Positions 1-13,684 are shown, counted from the first letter of the stretch. The stretch is DNA of 64,000 bases from Theropithecus gelada (GCF_003255815.1 NC_037689.1:54315595-54379594), one strand, 5' to 3'. The notes: generated by a model not told the origin, from the letters alone. Numbers and translations: made by a program.

Positions 1-278
1 CTTTTTCTCTCAACTTATGCATATCTCAACTATCTTACAAGATCCAGCTCCAGTTCCTCCTGCTCCACTCTCTCCTTCCTCTAGACTTCAAAGCTGTTAT
101 TTTCTATTCTAACCATTTGGCAGTTAATTATGATTAATGTAGTTTTTACATACAGACCCTGGTAAATCAAAGCACCCTATACATATTTGTTAATGTATGT
201 ATTACCACATGCAATAGAATTTTAAACTGCAACAATAATGATATGGATCAGATTTATAAAAAGAACTTTTGGACATAG

Positions 279-300
279 GAAAAAAAAAAAAAAAAAAAAA
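279..300. repeat. poly(A) tract
   Basis: A run of about 21 A follows 'ggacatagg'. No L1 or Alu body precedes it, so this is a simple repeat or the tail of an unrecognised old element. Confidence 0.8.
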
Positions 301-3300
301 GAAAGTAATGTTTGGGAATCATTTTATCAGTGGAACTTGTCATTAGATAGCCGTCACTTTCAAGTAGAGCATTGATAGAATGGTCAATGAGCTATATGGT
401 AATATATCTAAGACAGTTCTGGATTCTTGCTGCATCCATTTATCTTCACGGGTAGACAAGTGAAATTGGTCTTCTGCCCCGACAGGAGCAAACTGATGCT
501 TTATTTAAGTTTCAAAAAGAAAGTGAGTGAAGCATTACTCAGTAAACATAAAATAAGTCTACAGGATTCATCAGATCCAAGCTTTCTCAAGGTAACTTCA
601 GGAGCCACCCTAAGTCAGTGAAATTTTTCTGGCCAAGTGGCGAGGTACTCTTTGACTACACATGTGTTCATATTATTAAAGTCTAAACTTTAGGCAGTGA
701 ATAATTTATTGATACAGGAAATAATTAAAATATTAAAGTCACTCTCTCCTGATATGGAATAGTGAGACAGAATCAGATTCCAGGGATGACTTGGTTAGTA
801 TTGAGACCACATGTATATAAAGTCTATATATGAGACAAAAGTCCAAATCTGGGGTTAAAATCAAGTTGTAACATAAAGCAATAAATGATGGTCATGAATA
901 AACAAACAAAATACAGCCACTGAACAAATTGATTGATTTCTGACAATTGCTCCTCTTATTGTCTCAGGAAGCCACGAATGCAGTGACTCTCCTAATGCAA
1001 ATTATAGGCAGGGAAAAGATGAGAAGTCAAAATTAGAAAAAATGTAGCTGGTGCTTCTAAGTCGAGTGGTATAGGTTAATTAGCCAAGCATAGAAGTACC
1101 CAAGTGAGAGAGAGCATACTGAGGCCAATTGCAGATAGGTTGGTGGTTGTGAGCAAACTAGTCCTTGCGACGTAGATGAACTAGCCAGTTGATACTCCTC
1201 TTAAATAAGGGCAGTGATATCCGGTCAGTACAGTAGTGTAACAAAGATCTCAGAGTGAAAGAACCCTTGGAACTAGTTAGTCCCTCTACTGAGGAATTCA
1301 GACTCTCAGGATAGAAACTCAACACAGCATCTCTGGCTTTCTGGACTTAACATGATGTGTGGGAAGCAAATCCATCACACTTCCTTTTATAGACCAGGTA
1401 AGGATGGCCACACAGGTTGCCTATGAATAAAACAGTTTCCAATCTTCAGTCAAGCAGTGTGAAATACAGCCTTGATAACTAGAAATGGTGTTTTTCTGAT
1501 GTGTATTAGAGAGCTCTGCTGGATTCCTTCTACTGTGATGTAGGCTCATAATAGTCTAAGGCCAGTGTTCAGGTTCTCTTGAACTAAAGTGCTATGGATT
1601 TTGCTAGCCTCTGTGGTCAATTGTAATTCATATTGGTTCAAACTTGAAATTGTATCAGAGAAACTGGAAAAATGTTCCTCTCTCCTGGAATGTCTGGGAC
1701 GACCAGTCCTTTTTCGTCCTACCCAAATACATGAAGATTAACAATATTTATCACAAATACTCCAGATGATTGTCATGGCTCTGGAGAAGTTGATGGGCAA
1801 GGCACAGTTTGCTTATGGTTTCCTGTCATCTTACTTATCCACACTACATTGAAAAAGTCCTCAGGTCTAGCTCAGTCAATATCTACACTGTTTTGTCCTA
1901 AGGTTATTACAAGGTTTTCTAATATTTTGTGCTCCAAGTTGTTAGGATAGACAAGACTGCAGTTTTGTAAGAGAGAGCTCCTGCCAGGATCTTTGGCTCT
2001 GATATGATTCATTTGGATGGGATGTGCACCTTGAACAGCAGGAACAAGGTGTATGGAACAGCTGCTTTTCTTTCTGCTTTCTAAACATTCTTTATAGTGC
2101 TTTAGGAGTGGGTTGGGAGTGCAAAAAGATGACTCGTGTGTTTATGTGAGCATAGGGAACGGATAAACACTAGCAGAATGATGCATTACACTCAATTCCT
2201 TGTTACAGACTAGGGTCATCTGCTACAAAATGTTCTTACAATACACTAAGCTGGCTGAAATAGAAATAAACTGGCTTCAAACTTCCTCTCTTCTCTATGT
2301 CCTCACCACCCCACAATGGCATCTTCTCATTATCTATAGATGAAACCCATTGTGCTGGAATTACTTGGCATGGGAGAGGAATAAACAAATTTCTGGTGTG
2401 AGGCTTTAACTTGTAGGATTGTTAAACTTGTTATACAACAGATATAGCTGAAGATTAAGATGTGGACAACGCCTACAGCCACGCAGGACTGCTTAGCATC
2501 TTCCCCACAGGAAATATCTGTTCCGTCAACATCATGGTTTGGGTGAGGGAGAGAGGTAACGTGTAATGAGGACCCTAGTGATGCCCTTTCCATGTCATGA
2601 AAAATTTGCTGCAGTTTCTTAGAAAGTGTTCATTCTACTCCAGCAGGGAACTGTGGCTCTGAAGGAAAACCACTTTTTCTTCTGCTTGGTTTAGTTGTTG
2701 AGGTTCATTTCTGGAATATAGAGATCATCTATCTGTCATGAGCAGTGGATGGGCAAGAATAAATTAGTGGTCCACAGTGGGAATGAATCTAACACATAAT
2801 GTACCTTAGCAAAGTGGACCTTATACATGTGCTGATAAAGCTCTATCTGGACTAGGATTCACAAACCTGAATAATAATCAGAATGAACTTTTCCAAATAC
2901 AGTTCTCAGCCTCAATCAAAATCTACTAAATTAGAAAATCAGACAGAGTCAAAAGGGGGTATGTGTGCACTAAAGTCCCTATACCCTTCTATCTGTGTAA
3001 TTTTGATGATGAGCTGAAATTGAGAAGGTCTATGAAGACTAAAGTTAGAAAGAAAAGATGCCTCAAATAACAACAACAAAATAACAGGTAAGAAAATGCA
3101 ATCAGTTGGGTTCACAGCAAAAAAGAGCAAATGATAGAATGCTATGAAATTGGTATTAATGCTGATCAGAATACACAAAACGCAGTGAGGTAGAAACAGT
3201 AAGAAAATTCTCCAATTTTATTGGATACTTTCAATGGAAAATTACTAATGAATATATGCATTCTATGATTTAAAAGACAGCTTGATGAACTTGGAAAATA

Positions 3301-4029
3301 TTTTTATTCTTTATTCCATATAGGGACACTAGAATACAATGCAAATAAATGTTGTTTAACATTCCCTTTCCCATTTATCTTTTTTAAAAAAATAAACATT
3401 GTTAGAAATTTGGCCTGAATAATAAATAACAGATTTGATTATTCAATCTCAAGAATCTATGAAGTAGCTTGCAAAGAAAGTGATTTTAAAGAAGTTGAGA
3501 GTGGTAAAAAGTAAGATGAAAGAGAGAGATGAATATTTACCTTCAGAACAGTATTTTGTGTTATAGAAATTAACTATTAATTGTCAAGCATGGCAGATAA
3601 GTAAAAGTTATTGACAAGTTTCATTAAAATAAAGATATAAACTTGAGGAACTTTTCTGAAAAGGTACATAGATAAACTTAAAAGAGAAATTTCACTCCAA
3701 AAATTTATCCCTAAAATGCTACTTTACCAATCCATAGTACTGATTTAGCTTTTACAACTGATTAGTTTTTAGGCCTTAATGTTTTTCCTTTATGTATTAA
3801 CTCCCTCTTTTGCTATTACAACTTTATTGTTTTTTTTTTGGTAGGCCCTTGGAGAAGAGCTATTCCAACTTTAGAAGAAATAACTATCAAATTATGACAA
3901 ATTTGAAGATACCACTAATTGGATGTGTTAACGCTCATTCAGAAATACATTAAAGCCCTCCAAGAGCAAACGTAATTTGTCTAGAGTATTTAATACTTAA
4001 ATATTAATCATATATTAAAATGCAGTACA

Positions 4030-4110
4030 TGATTATATATATATATATATGTGCTTATATACATGTATATATAAATACATGCAAGTATATATGTGTGTTT
4101 GCATGTCCCT
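4030..4110. repeat. (TA)n/(TG)n-rich microsatellite
   Basis: About ten TA units are followed by degenerate TATATG and TGTGTG motifs. It is likely length-polymorphic. Confidence 0.85.
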
Positions 4111-6322
4111 TTGTGTCTGGACCCCAAAAATGCTAATATCCTATACTAGGCATACAGACAGACAAAAAAATTTAACTGTTTTATATAATATTTTGGAAAA
4201 GTAAATGTGACTGTCCAAGGAAACATTATTGATTGAAGTAGGGTAAATTATATCTAAAAATAATGGAATTACTACTTACAAAGAAAAAACCCATGATTCA
4301 TGGTGATTAAAATAAAAATTAAACACATTTACCACAGACCCTTTTGTGAAGGCTATGTACTCTTTCAGTTCCTGTAGCTATAAAATAGAGTAATTACATT
4401 CAAAATACAAGATGTATTTTAAAACATTATTAAAAACAAGAATCAAGGTAACTCACACAATTGATGGTAGGACAAGAAAAATCCCTTTCTCAAATAACAA
4501 AAGAAGATACAGGAAATAGAGAAGGAAACATTTCCAATTTACAAAGAAAATAGCATATACATTCTTGACTATTTTTCTTACATTAAAGAGGTCTGGGGTA
4601 TTTAGTTTATTATCTGTGTGTAAATGTTACGCAAGTGAGTTTCTTCCCCTCAAAATGTAATCACTCTTCTTGACCAATTATTCAATTAATATTATTATGA
4701 GAACAAGTTGCATAGTCCACTACTCAGCTGAAAACTGCAGTCACCTTGAACACAGATGTCTGCCATAATAGTCTGCTTGCAGTGCAATTTTTATATAAAG
4801 ACAAAAGTTTTATTGCAGAGCATTCAACCTAGGAGAAGTCAAGATTCAAGATATCCAATATCCTTTTTTCTACTGTAAGGAAAGAAAGCCCTAAATGTAA
4901 AGTATGGAAAGATGTAATCCTAGAAGCTATATCCATTGTTAGCACACTAAGAATAAGACAAAAATTTCACCTTTCTAAATATTAAAGCATTTATTAATTA
5001 ATTATCCTCAATGAAATATCCTCAAGGAATGATAATCTATAAAAGTGAGCCTAAATTCTTAACTCCCAAACCTTATCAAAAGTAATTCAGGTGTACAAAT
5101 AACCAAATGTATAAAATGACACCCGAAATTGGCTTCAAAGGCATGCAACCTGTGCAGTTATGCAGTAACCCATGCTTAGGAGAGTCCATGTTTGGTTTAA
5201 TGCTCTGCTATTGCCATCTTACAATGCTTAATTTTTGAATATGGAACTCAGCATTTTCTTTCTGCCCTGAGTCCCCCAAATTATAGAGCAGATCCTGATA
5301 CTTTGGGAAAAAATAGCCAACAGCTAAAAGACTGAAATAAAAATCTGAATTAAATTGGTTAAGTTAGAAAGATTGTAAAAAAAAAAAAAAAATACATGAA
5401 ATTCACATTAGAGGCACTAGGACACTGTGACATACTGGCGTTAACCTAATGAATGACCTGCAAATATGAATATAGCTGGAAGAAAAGACTTCACACTAGA
5501 ATCCTAGTTGTTTCAGAATATAATCAAATACACCCTGGAGATGCTAATCAAAGATAACACAAAGAAAAGTCCCTTCACTTTTGATTTTCTATGTGGCTGT
5601 ATGTGTGTGGTTTTAAATAAAATTATTTTGCAGAAAATCACAGGAGAAAGTCAGATAAATGATTATTCCCATTATGAATAATTGCACTGGCTACTACTGA
5701 GTCTACGATATTATTCTCTAACACTTCTCCTGATTTTAAATGGATCTTTAAAACAAAAGAACTCCTATTCCAAATACTTTTCATTCTCATTTCCTCAGTG
5801 GCACCAGTTCTCCATTCTCCCAACCCCCTTTCCCATGCAAAGAGTCCTAAACAACCTGAAAACAGAGTTAGCTATTTCTCAGGGATGAAGTCCTTGGTGG
5901 ATAAATTTTCTCAAACTTACTACTCCCCACCTCAAAACATCCTTGTCTTATCTCAATTTTCTCTTTCCCACTTCCAAAGTCAATCCTTCCATTTTTTTGC
6001 TTATGCATCCTATCTTGTACGACTTTGCTTTTATATATTATGTCTTTCTATTGGATCTTCCCTTATACTACAAACATGCTTAATTTTTTATTATCCTGAA
6101 AATCAATAACACATTTTTTCTGCTCTATTACTATTCAACTTCAGTTACTGGCCTTTCTTTCTCATTTTTTCATCATCACACATTTATTGCCTCTATTTCT
6201 GCTGCCCATTTTCTCTGTTACCAAATTTTAATCTCACAATTGTTCCTCCTCACTTTGGAACATGGCAACTATACTTAATGAGAGAAGGAGTGAATGGGAA
6301 ATGAGCAAAGAAATATAGCTAG

Positions 6323-7740
6323 CAGAGGCATCACGTTAGCTGACTTCAAACTATACTGTAGGGCTACAGTAACCAAAACCACACAGTACTGGTACAAAAA
6401 CAATCACACAGATCAATGAAACAGAATGGAAAGCCCAGAAATAATGCCACACACCTGTAACCTTCTGATCGTCGACAAAGCTGACAAAAGCAAGCAATGA
6501 GGAAAGGACTCCCTATTCAATAAATGGTGCTGGGATAACTGGCTAACCATATCCAGAAGAATAAAATCTTATACCATGAACAAAAATCAACTCAACATGA
6601 ATAAAAGACTTAAATGTCAAACAAAAACTTTAAAAACCCTGAAGGATAACCTAGGCAATACCATCCTGGACATAGGAATGGGAAAAGATTTAATGATGAA
6701 GATGTCAACAGCAATTGCAACAAAAGCAAATATTGACAAATGAGATCTAATTAAACTAAACAACTTCCTCACAGAGTTCCTCTGTTGAACTCTGTCAACA
6801 GAGTAAACAGACAAACTACAGAATGGGAGAAATATTCTGCAAACTGTGAATCTGATAAAGGTTTAATATCTAGAATCTCTAAGGAACTTAAACAAATGTA
6901 TTTTAAAAACCCAATCCCATTAAAAATGGGCAAATGACATAAACACATATTTTTCACAACAAGACACACATGTGGCCAACAATATGAAAAAAAATGCTCA
7001 ATATCATCAACCATTAGAGAAGTGCAAATTAAAACCACAATGAGATGCCATCTCGCACCAGTCAGAATGGCTATTATTAAAACGTCAAAAAACAACAGAT
7101 GCTGTTGGGACTGCAGAGAAAACAGAACATTTATACACTGCTGGTGGGGGTGTAAATTAGTTCAACCCTTGTGGAAAGCAGTTTGGCAGAGCTAAAAACA
7201 GAACTAACTTTCAACACAGCAACCCCATTACCGGGTGTATAGCCAAAGGAATAAAAATTGTTCTACCACAAAGACATATGCACACGTATGTTCATTGCAA
7301 CACTATTCACAATAGCAAAGATACAGAATCAACCTAAATGCCCTCAATGGTAGACTAAAGAAAGTGTGGTGCATATATACCGTGGAACACTATGCAGTCA
7401 CAAAAAGAATGAGTTCATGTCCTTTGCGGGAACTTGGATGGAGCTGGAGACCATTATACTTAGCAAACTAATGCAGAAACAGAAAAGTAAGTATCACATG
7501 TTCTCACTTACAAGTGGGAGCTAAATAATGAGAATACAGGGACACAAAGAGGAAACAGACACTGGGTCCTACTTGAGGATGAAGGATGGGAGGAAGGGGA
7601 GGATCAGAAAAAATACCTATCAGGTAGTATGCTTATTACCTGGGTGATGAAATAATCTGCACACCAACCCCCTCATGATCCACTGTTTACCTATATAAAA
7701 AACCTGCCTATACACCCCCAACATAAAAGAAAAATAATAC
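6323..7740 (+). mobile_element. 5'-truncated L1 with target-site duplication
   Basis: It starts inside ORF2 ('ctgacttcaaactata...'), continues through the 3' third of ORF2 ('gtggaacactatgcagtc') and the 3'UTR, and ends in an A-rich tail. The flanks carry a 14-bp duplication, AGAAATATAGCTAG (6309-6322) and AGAAATACAGCTAG (7741-7754), with one mismatch. Stops and indels are frequent, so this is an older primate L1 (PB or MA age). It is antisense to DMD. Confidence 0.9.
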
Positions 7741-8221
7741 AGAAATACAGCTAGTAATGACCCCTGCTTTAAGTTCTAGGTCCTGCATTTTATCTATGAA
7801 CAACTTAGAAAAGAGCTCAAAATTATTTTAAGTATTTTTATGTCCCAGGAGGGGGAGATAAATTTTAGAACTTGCGTTATTCTTGGTTTGCTAGCATTCT
7901 ACCACTTTAGAGAAAATTCAGTAGCTTATGACATTTTACTCTTTAAACACAGCTCACCTTATTCATATACTTCACATTAAAGTTGAACATCTCCAAAACC
8001 TTAGTCCTTAAGGGTAATCTGATCAATAATTTAGTATATAGATTCATCTTTTTTGGACTACTTTTTTTTTTGCTGAAAATAATACCTATATCTTAGAAGT
8101 AAAACAGATGGAGAGTCAGCCTTTTTTCCCCCTTAAATATTTAACTTCTTCAATCATCTGGAGCATAGGTTTAATACCATCTCTTTATGGCAACAGCCTA
8201 TGTATAGCCAGAGACCACAAG

Positions 8222-8331
8222 TTTTTTTTTGTTGTTGTTGTTGTTGTTGTTGTTTTTGAGACGGAATCTGGAGTTCAGAGGCGCTATCTTGGCTCACTGC
8301 AAGCTCCACCTCCCGAGTTCACGCCATTCTC
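8222..8331 (-). mobile_element. 5'-truncated Alu with (TTG)n tail and internal deletion
   Basis: This is an antisense Alu left end. The tail is T9 then (TTG)n, followed by 'gagacggaatct' joined directly to 'ggagttcagaggc', which lacks about 20 bases of the consensus. The match stops at 'cacgccattctc'. The flanks AGAGACCACAAG (8210-8221) and AGAGGACACAAG (8332-8343) form a diverged 12-bp target-site duplication, so the element inserted truncated. Confidence 0.85.
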
Positions 8332-9143
8332 AGAGGACACAAGTTTTGATATTTCTTTCTAGTAGTACCCTACCTAGTAGTACCAGCAAGCATAAAAGTG
8401 GGCCTAGTGTGACTGAAGTTAAAATAACTTGATTAATACAAGAAAATATGTCTCTCAATGCCCACTAGATGATGTTTAGATCTGTTGAGATCATCTTTCA
8501 GATCTGCTAAGAGAAAGGCTGGTAAAGACAAACAAGAACCAAAGTTCGTTTTAGAAGTTTTGGTAAGAGAAATTTCAGGAATGAGATGGCATTAACAAAG
8601 ATGGGGAAAACGGTGTTGGGTAGCTTTGATAGGAGCTGTTATCTGAGTATGTCAAGTTTGAGTAGCCTGTGCGATATCCAAAGAGAAAAATACACAATAG
8701 GAGGCTGGACATATGGTCTGAAGTTAAGGGCAAAAGTCTGTGCCAGAGATAATATTTTAAGAATAATTAGCATGTAAATTGTATTTAAAGCCATGACATT
8801 GCATAAGGTATTATAAAAAGTGAATATAGAAAGGAAAGGGAGAACATTAAGTTTAAACACTGTTTCATACACACCTGGATCCAGTTGGCCAATAATTTGT
8901 TTCAGAACTTTTCCTTATTAATTCATGACTGAAATTGGTATAGGGTTTTCCTTCCTGTTTCATTTTTGTCTGATTTTGGTAAAAAAATATTTTCTAACCT
9001 TGTATTTTCCAGACATGTATACTGCTTTATATATTCTACTCTCTGAGTTTGTTGATGATTGGAATTATCTATTCCTAGAAAGTGTGTTCAAATTTGAATG
9101 TAAAACAATCTCAGTCTAATGTAGTCTTTGTAGGAAGACTTTT

Positions 9144-9346
9144 TTTTTTTTTAAATTTATTTATTATTATTATACTTTAAGTTGTAGGGTACATGTGCAT
9201 AACGTGCAGGTTTGTTACATATGTATACTTGTGCCATGTTGGTCTGCTGCACCCATCAACTCGTCATTTACATCAGGTATAACTCCCAATGCAATCCCTC
9301 CCCCCTCCCCCCTCCCCATGATAGGCCCCGGTGTGTGATGTTCCCC
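9144..9346 (-). mobile_element. very short L1PA 3' end with perfect 16-bp TSD
   Basis: This is about 200 bases of L1 3'UTR in antisense: poly(T), 'actttaagttgtagggtacatgtgc', 'gatgggtgcagcac' complement, ending at the G-rich 3'UTR tract. TTGTAGGAAGACTTTT occurs at 9128-9143 and 9347-9362 without mismatch. The insertion is young and sits in the older L1. Confidence 0.93.
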
Positions 9347-10153
9347 TTGTAGGAAGACTTTTAACTTGTGATTAAATTTCTGTCTCCTCAGGCTTTCTAT
9401 ATCCTCTTTCATCATTTTTGTAGCAATATTCTCCTAGAAATTCATCCATTTCACATAAGTTTCTAAATGTATTTGCATAGTTTCTAGTATTTTCTATATT
9501 TTAAAAGTATGTTATAATAACATTTTCATCCTTAAAACTGTATATTTTTTTTTACTTCCCTCTCAGTTGATTTGTCTAATTAAAACATAAATATGGGCAT
9601 TTAAATTTTATTGATTCCATGTTGTTTTTATTTATTTCTGTTCTTGAATTCTTCTCTTTCCATTTACTTTCTCTGCATTTATTATACTTTTCCCTATTTT
9701 CTTGAGATGGGTAGTTAGCTCATTAGTTTTCAGTCCTTCTCTTTTATAAAAATTAACAGGAGCCAATTAGTTTTAATTCTAATTTGTATTATCACTCAGT
9801 TCTATGAATTTTAACTGTCCATTTTGACTTCATCTTTGACCCATGAATTATTTACTTTAGTCAAGTTTTTACTATTGATTCTAACTTGTTACAAATTTAA
9901 GAGCATGTGAAATGTATTGACATTTCTATGTACTTGAGATGAAATTTACACTCTGATTTGGGGTTCTCTATACAGTCTTTATATCCAACTTATCAACTGT
10001 TCATCATCACTGTCTTCACTAACTTTTGTCTGGTGTCTTGAAAGAGGCATTATGAAATTTCCCACCATGCTGATGTAGTTGTGTATTTCTTCTTGTTATT
10101 CTGTGAACTTTTGCTTTATGTATTTTAAAGTTATTTTCCCAGGTATGTACAAG

Positions 10154-10449
10154 ATTTGTTTGTTTGTTTTGACACAATCTCATTCCGTCACCCAGGCTGG
10201 AGTGCAGAGTGCAGTCTCAGCTCACTGCAACCCCTGCCTCCCAAATTCAAGCAATTCTCCTGTCTCAGCCTCCCAAGTAGCTGGGACTACAAGTGTGCAC
10301 CACCACACCTTGTTAATTTTTGTATTTTTAGTAGAGATGGAGTTTCACCATGCTGCCCAGGTTGGTCTCGAACTCCTGACCTCAGGTGAGCCACCCACCT
10401 CAGCCTCTCAAAGTGCTGGGATTAGAGGCGTGAGCCACCATGCCTGGCC
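10154..10449 (-). mobile_element. Alu (AluS-like), antisense
   Basis: A full Alu reads from a (TTTG)n-type tail through both monomers to 'ccaccatgcctggcc'. AGGTATGTACAAG repeats at 10141-10153 and 10450-10462 as a 13-bp target-site duplication. Confidence 0.95.
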
Positions 10450-10670
10450 AGGTATGTACAAGTTTTAGAACTGTTATATTTTGCTCCATTTTTTGCCTAA
10501 TAATGATATTGACCATAATGTCTATTTTGCTGGAAATAAATTAGGTGTCTAAGTTTTTTATTGATTAATCCTTTCTCAAAAACAATATACTTTGAATTTT
10601 GATGCTTTATTCTGAACATTTCTACAATAAATGTATTGAGCAAATAGTTCTAGGACTACAGATGTATTTT

Positions 10671-10979
10671 TTTTTCTTTTCTTTTATTTATTTATTTATT
10701 TATTTTGAGACGGAGTTTTGCTCTTATACCCAGGCTGGAGTGAAATGGCGCGATCTCAGCTCACTGCAACTTCCACTCCCCGGGTTCAAATGATTCTCCT
10801 GTCTCAGCCTCCCAAGTAGCTGGGATTACAGGTATCTGCCACCACGCCTGGATAGTTTTTTGTTTGTTTGTTTTTATTTTTAGTAGAGACCGGGTATCAC
10901 CTTGCTGGCCAGGCTGGTCTGCCTGCCTTGGCCTCCCAAAGTGCTGGGATTAAGGCATGATCCACTGCGCCCGGCCGCT
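10671..10979 (-). mobile_element. Alu, antisense, with (TTTA)n tail and small internal deletion
   Basis: It reads from 'ttttttctttt(ttta)n' to 'gcgcccggcc'. About 25 bases are missing between 'ccaggctggtct' and 'gcctgccttggcc'. GATGTATTTT repeats at 10661-10670 and 10980-10989. Confidence 0.92.
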
Positions 10980-11400
10980 GATGTATTTTTCTACCATCCA
11001 TTTTCTTCTATTTTTTTCTATTTCTATTTTCTACCATCTTATCTTTTATTTTATGCTCATCTCATATTTTTCCGATTTGTTTTCCTTCTTTCTTGCTTTA
11101 CTGCATATTGATTGAAAACTGTTCCTTTGATCATTCTTTTATTGCTTGCAAGCTGGATGCTCCATTAGTGGTTATCCCTGACAATTTATTACAGCATAAT
11201 AAAGTCAAGATTTAGACACTATCTCTACCCTCTTTCTAAATAAAAGGGTTTGTGACTGTACCTTCCCTCCATATTGTTTTTAATCTAGTATTTTAGATCA
11301 AAATTATTATAAATGCAAATTAGATATTCTTATATATTTTATGCAACAAATGCCTTTTGTATTTAAAAGCTTAACTATTTTTTCATCATACTTACTTGTA

Positions 11401-11708
11401 GAATACATTTCTTTTTTTTTTTTTTTGAAATGGAGTCTCGCTCTGTGGCCCAGGCTGGAGTGCAGTGGCCGGATCTCAGCTCACTGCAAGCTCCGCCTCC
11501 CGGGTTTATGCCATTCTCCTGCCTCAGCCTCCCGAGTAGCTGGGACGACAGGCACCTGCCACCTCGCCCAGTGAATTTTTTGTATTTTTTTGTAGAGATG
11601 GGGTTTCACCGTGTTCGCCAGGATGGTCTCGATCTCCTGACCTCATGATCTGCCCGTCTCGGCCTCCCAAAGTGCTGGGATTACAGGCTTGAGCCACTGC
11701 GCCCGGCC
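11401..11708 (-). mobile_element. AluY, antisense, with an 11-nt non-Alu 3' tail
   Basis: A full-length antisense AluY carries the 'gtggccggatctcagctc' variant typical of Old World monkeys. An 18-bp perfect duplication TCATCATACTTACTTGTA lies at 11383-11400 and 11709-11726. Between the left copy and the poly(T) are 11 extra bases, GAATACATTTC, which belong to the insertion. Confidence 0.95.
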
Positions 11709-12084
11709 TCATCATACTTACTTGTATCTAAAACCTTTACAACTTATTTTTCTACTACTTCTAATTCTTCATACTTAATTTAGTTGTTTTTGTAGTAAGG
11801 GTCTCTTGGGGTAAAATCTCACTTTCACTCTGATAACGTCCCATTTCCTCTTACTCTGAAGAACTAATTTTGTTGAGTTCAGAATTCTAGGTTGACAGTA
11901 ATTTTTTCAGTATCTTGAAAATATTTTCCATTGCTTTATTCTTATTCATTGTTGTAGATAAGAAGTCTAATGTCAGTCTAAATTTCATTCCTTTGTAGGT
12001 TATCCATCTAACCTCTGGCTGCTAATATAAATTTGTCTTTGGATTTCTGCACTTTCACTGTGATATGTCTGATGATTAGATATG

Positions 12085-12106
12085 TTTTTTTTTTTTTTTT
12101 TTTTTG
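12085..12106. repeat. poly(T) tract
   Basis: A run of about 20 T lies within old L1 sequence. It could be an element tail or a slippage product. Confidence 0.8.
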
Positions 12107-12189
12107 TCTGTTACATAATGTGCTTTCTGTTTAAATGGTTTATGTCACTGGCTCTCAAAAATTTTCCTTTAATATCCTTCATATATTAC

Positions 12190-13240
12190 TCCATCTCCAT
12201 TTTTTAAAAAAAATTCTTATGACATACAAGAAAGCTGTATATAATTAACATATACAACTTGCTGAGAATTGAGATAAATATAAAACAATGAAAACATTAC
12301 CTCAGTCTATGACATAAACCTATTCATCATCTCCAAAACTTTCCTCCTGTTCTAGTATTATTATTATTCTGTAACAGAATACTTAAGGTCTATCCTCTTA
12401 GCAAATTTTAAGTAAATAGAGTATTGTTAATTACAGGCAATATGCTTTACAGTAGATCTCTGGGAATTATCTATATTATATAACCTAAACACTGTACCCT
12501 TTTACAAATACCTCTCCATTTTTTCCCTTCCCCCAGTCCCTGGCAGGAAGCATTCCACATTCTGCTTCCGTTAGTTTGACTGTATTAGATTCATAATATA
12601 AGTGGTACCATGTATTATTTATCTTTCTATGTCTGGCTTACTTCATGTAGCATAATGTCCTCCAGGTTTATCCACGTTGTTACAGCAAACAGCGGGATTT
12701 GCTTCCTTTTTAAGGGCTGAGTAATATTTCATTTTATGTATATACCCCATTTTCTTTTTCCTTTCACCTGTCAATGGACATTTAGGTTGTCTATCTTTGC
12801 TATTGTAAATAGTGCTGCAATAAACAATAGAGTACAGATAATCTCTTTGACATTCTGATTTAATTTCCTTTGGATATATCCCTAGAAGTGGAATTGCTGG
12901 ATCATATGGTAATTCTATTTTTAAGTTTTTTTTGTTTTTTTTTTAGGAATCTCCATGCTGTTGCCCATAGTGTCAGCACAAATTAACATTTCTGCCATCA
13001 GAGTACAAGGAGCCCTTTTCTCCATATCCTTGCCAAACTTGCCATCTCTCAATTTTCTTTTTAAATAGTTTCCATTCTAACAGGTGTGAAAACATATATC
13101 ATTATGGTTCTGATTTACATAGCCCTGATGATTAATGATTTTGAGCACCTTTTTCATATATACGTGGGCCATATGTATGTCTTCACTGGAGAAATGTCTA
13201 TTGAGCTCAACTACCCACTTTTAAATTGGATTATCTGATT
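12190..13240 (-). mobile_element. old L1 3' region, antisense
   Basis: This is a degraded antisense ORF2 3' part and 3'UTR. Landmarks include 'gctattgtaaatagtgctgcaat' near 12798, 'gtggaattgctggatcatatgg' near 12889 and 'ttgagcacctttttcatat' near 13141. Many indels are present. It lies in the same orientation as the L1 upstream and may be the same or an adjacent old insertion. Confidence 0.8.
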
Positions 13241-13441
13241 TTTTATACTGAGTAATAACAATCTCCATTTTCTTTATTCTCCTCTTTGAAAACTCCCATT
13301 GAGATAAGTTATATGTTCATATTCTACTCCCCACCCCTGTATCTATTACCTTCTTGCTCACATCTTCCATCTCCTTAGTTTTTGGTAACACAGTCTGTAC
13401 ATTATCTTTTAGTTTTCTCTTAATTCATTTCTTTCAACTAA

Positions 13442-13470
13442 TATGTATATATATATATATAATATATATT
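13442..13470. repeat. (TA)n microsatellite
   Basis: This is a short TA run embedded in AT-rich sequence. Confidence 0.75.
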
Positions 13471-13684
13471 CATTTTCTAATTTTTGATTTTAGTTGTTTA
13501 ATTTTGATTTATTCCATTTTTACAATGTTTTATTTTTTGAAAACTTCAATAACATTTATTTCTATAATATTTTACCTATTTTATACTATACATCTTGCAA
13601 TTCTAATATCTGAAATTCTAGAAGGAAACTCACCCTTTGTTGTATGGGCTGACTGCTTCATGATGGCTTTTCTTGTGTGTCTGC

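Larger units (their letters stand above)
8885..12120 (-). mobile_element. ancient antisense L1 (L1M-type), fragmented
   Basis: The stretch reads like degraded L1 on the minus strand: long T-rich sequence with recognisable pieces such as 'gttgagttcagaattctaggttgacag' near 11872. It is interrupted by the younger insertions at 9144-9346, 10154-10449, 10671-10979 and 11401-11708. Assignment to an L1M subfamily is by general resemblance only; boundaries are approximate. Confidence 0.55.

Noticed and set aside
10156..10468. Open frames within Alus on both strands
   Set aside because: These are the well-known chance translations of Alu sequence, repeated at each Alu in the window.
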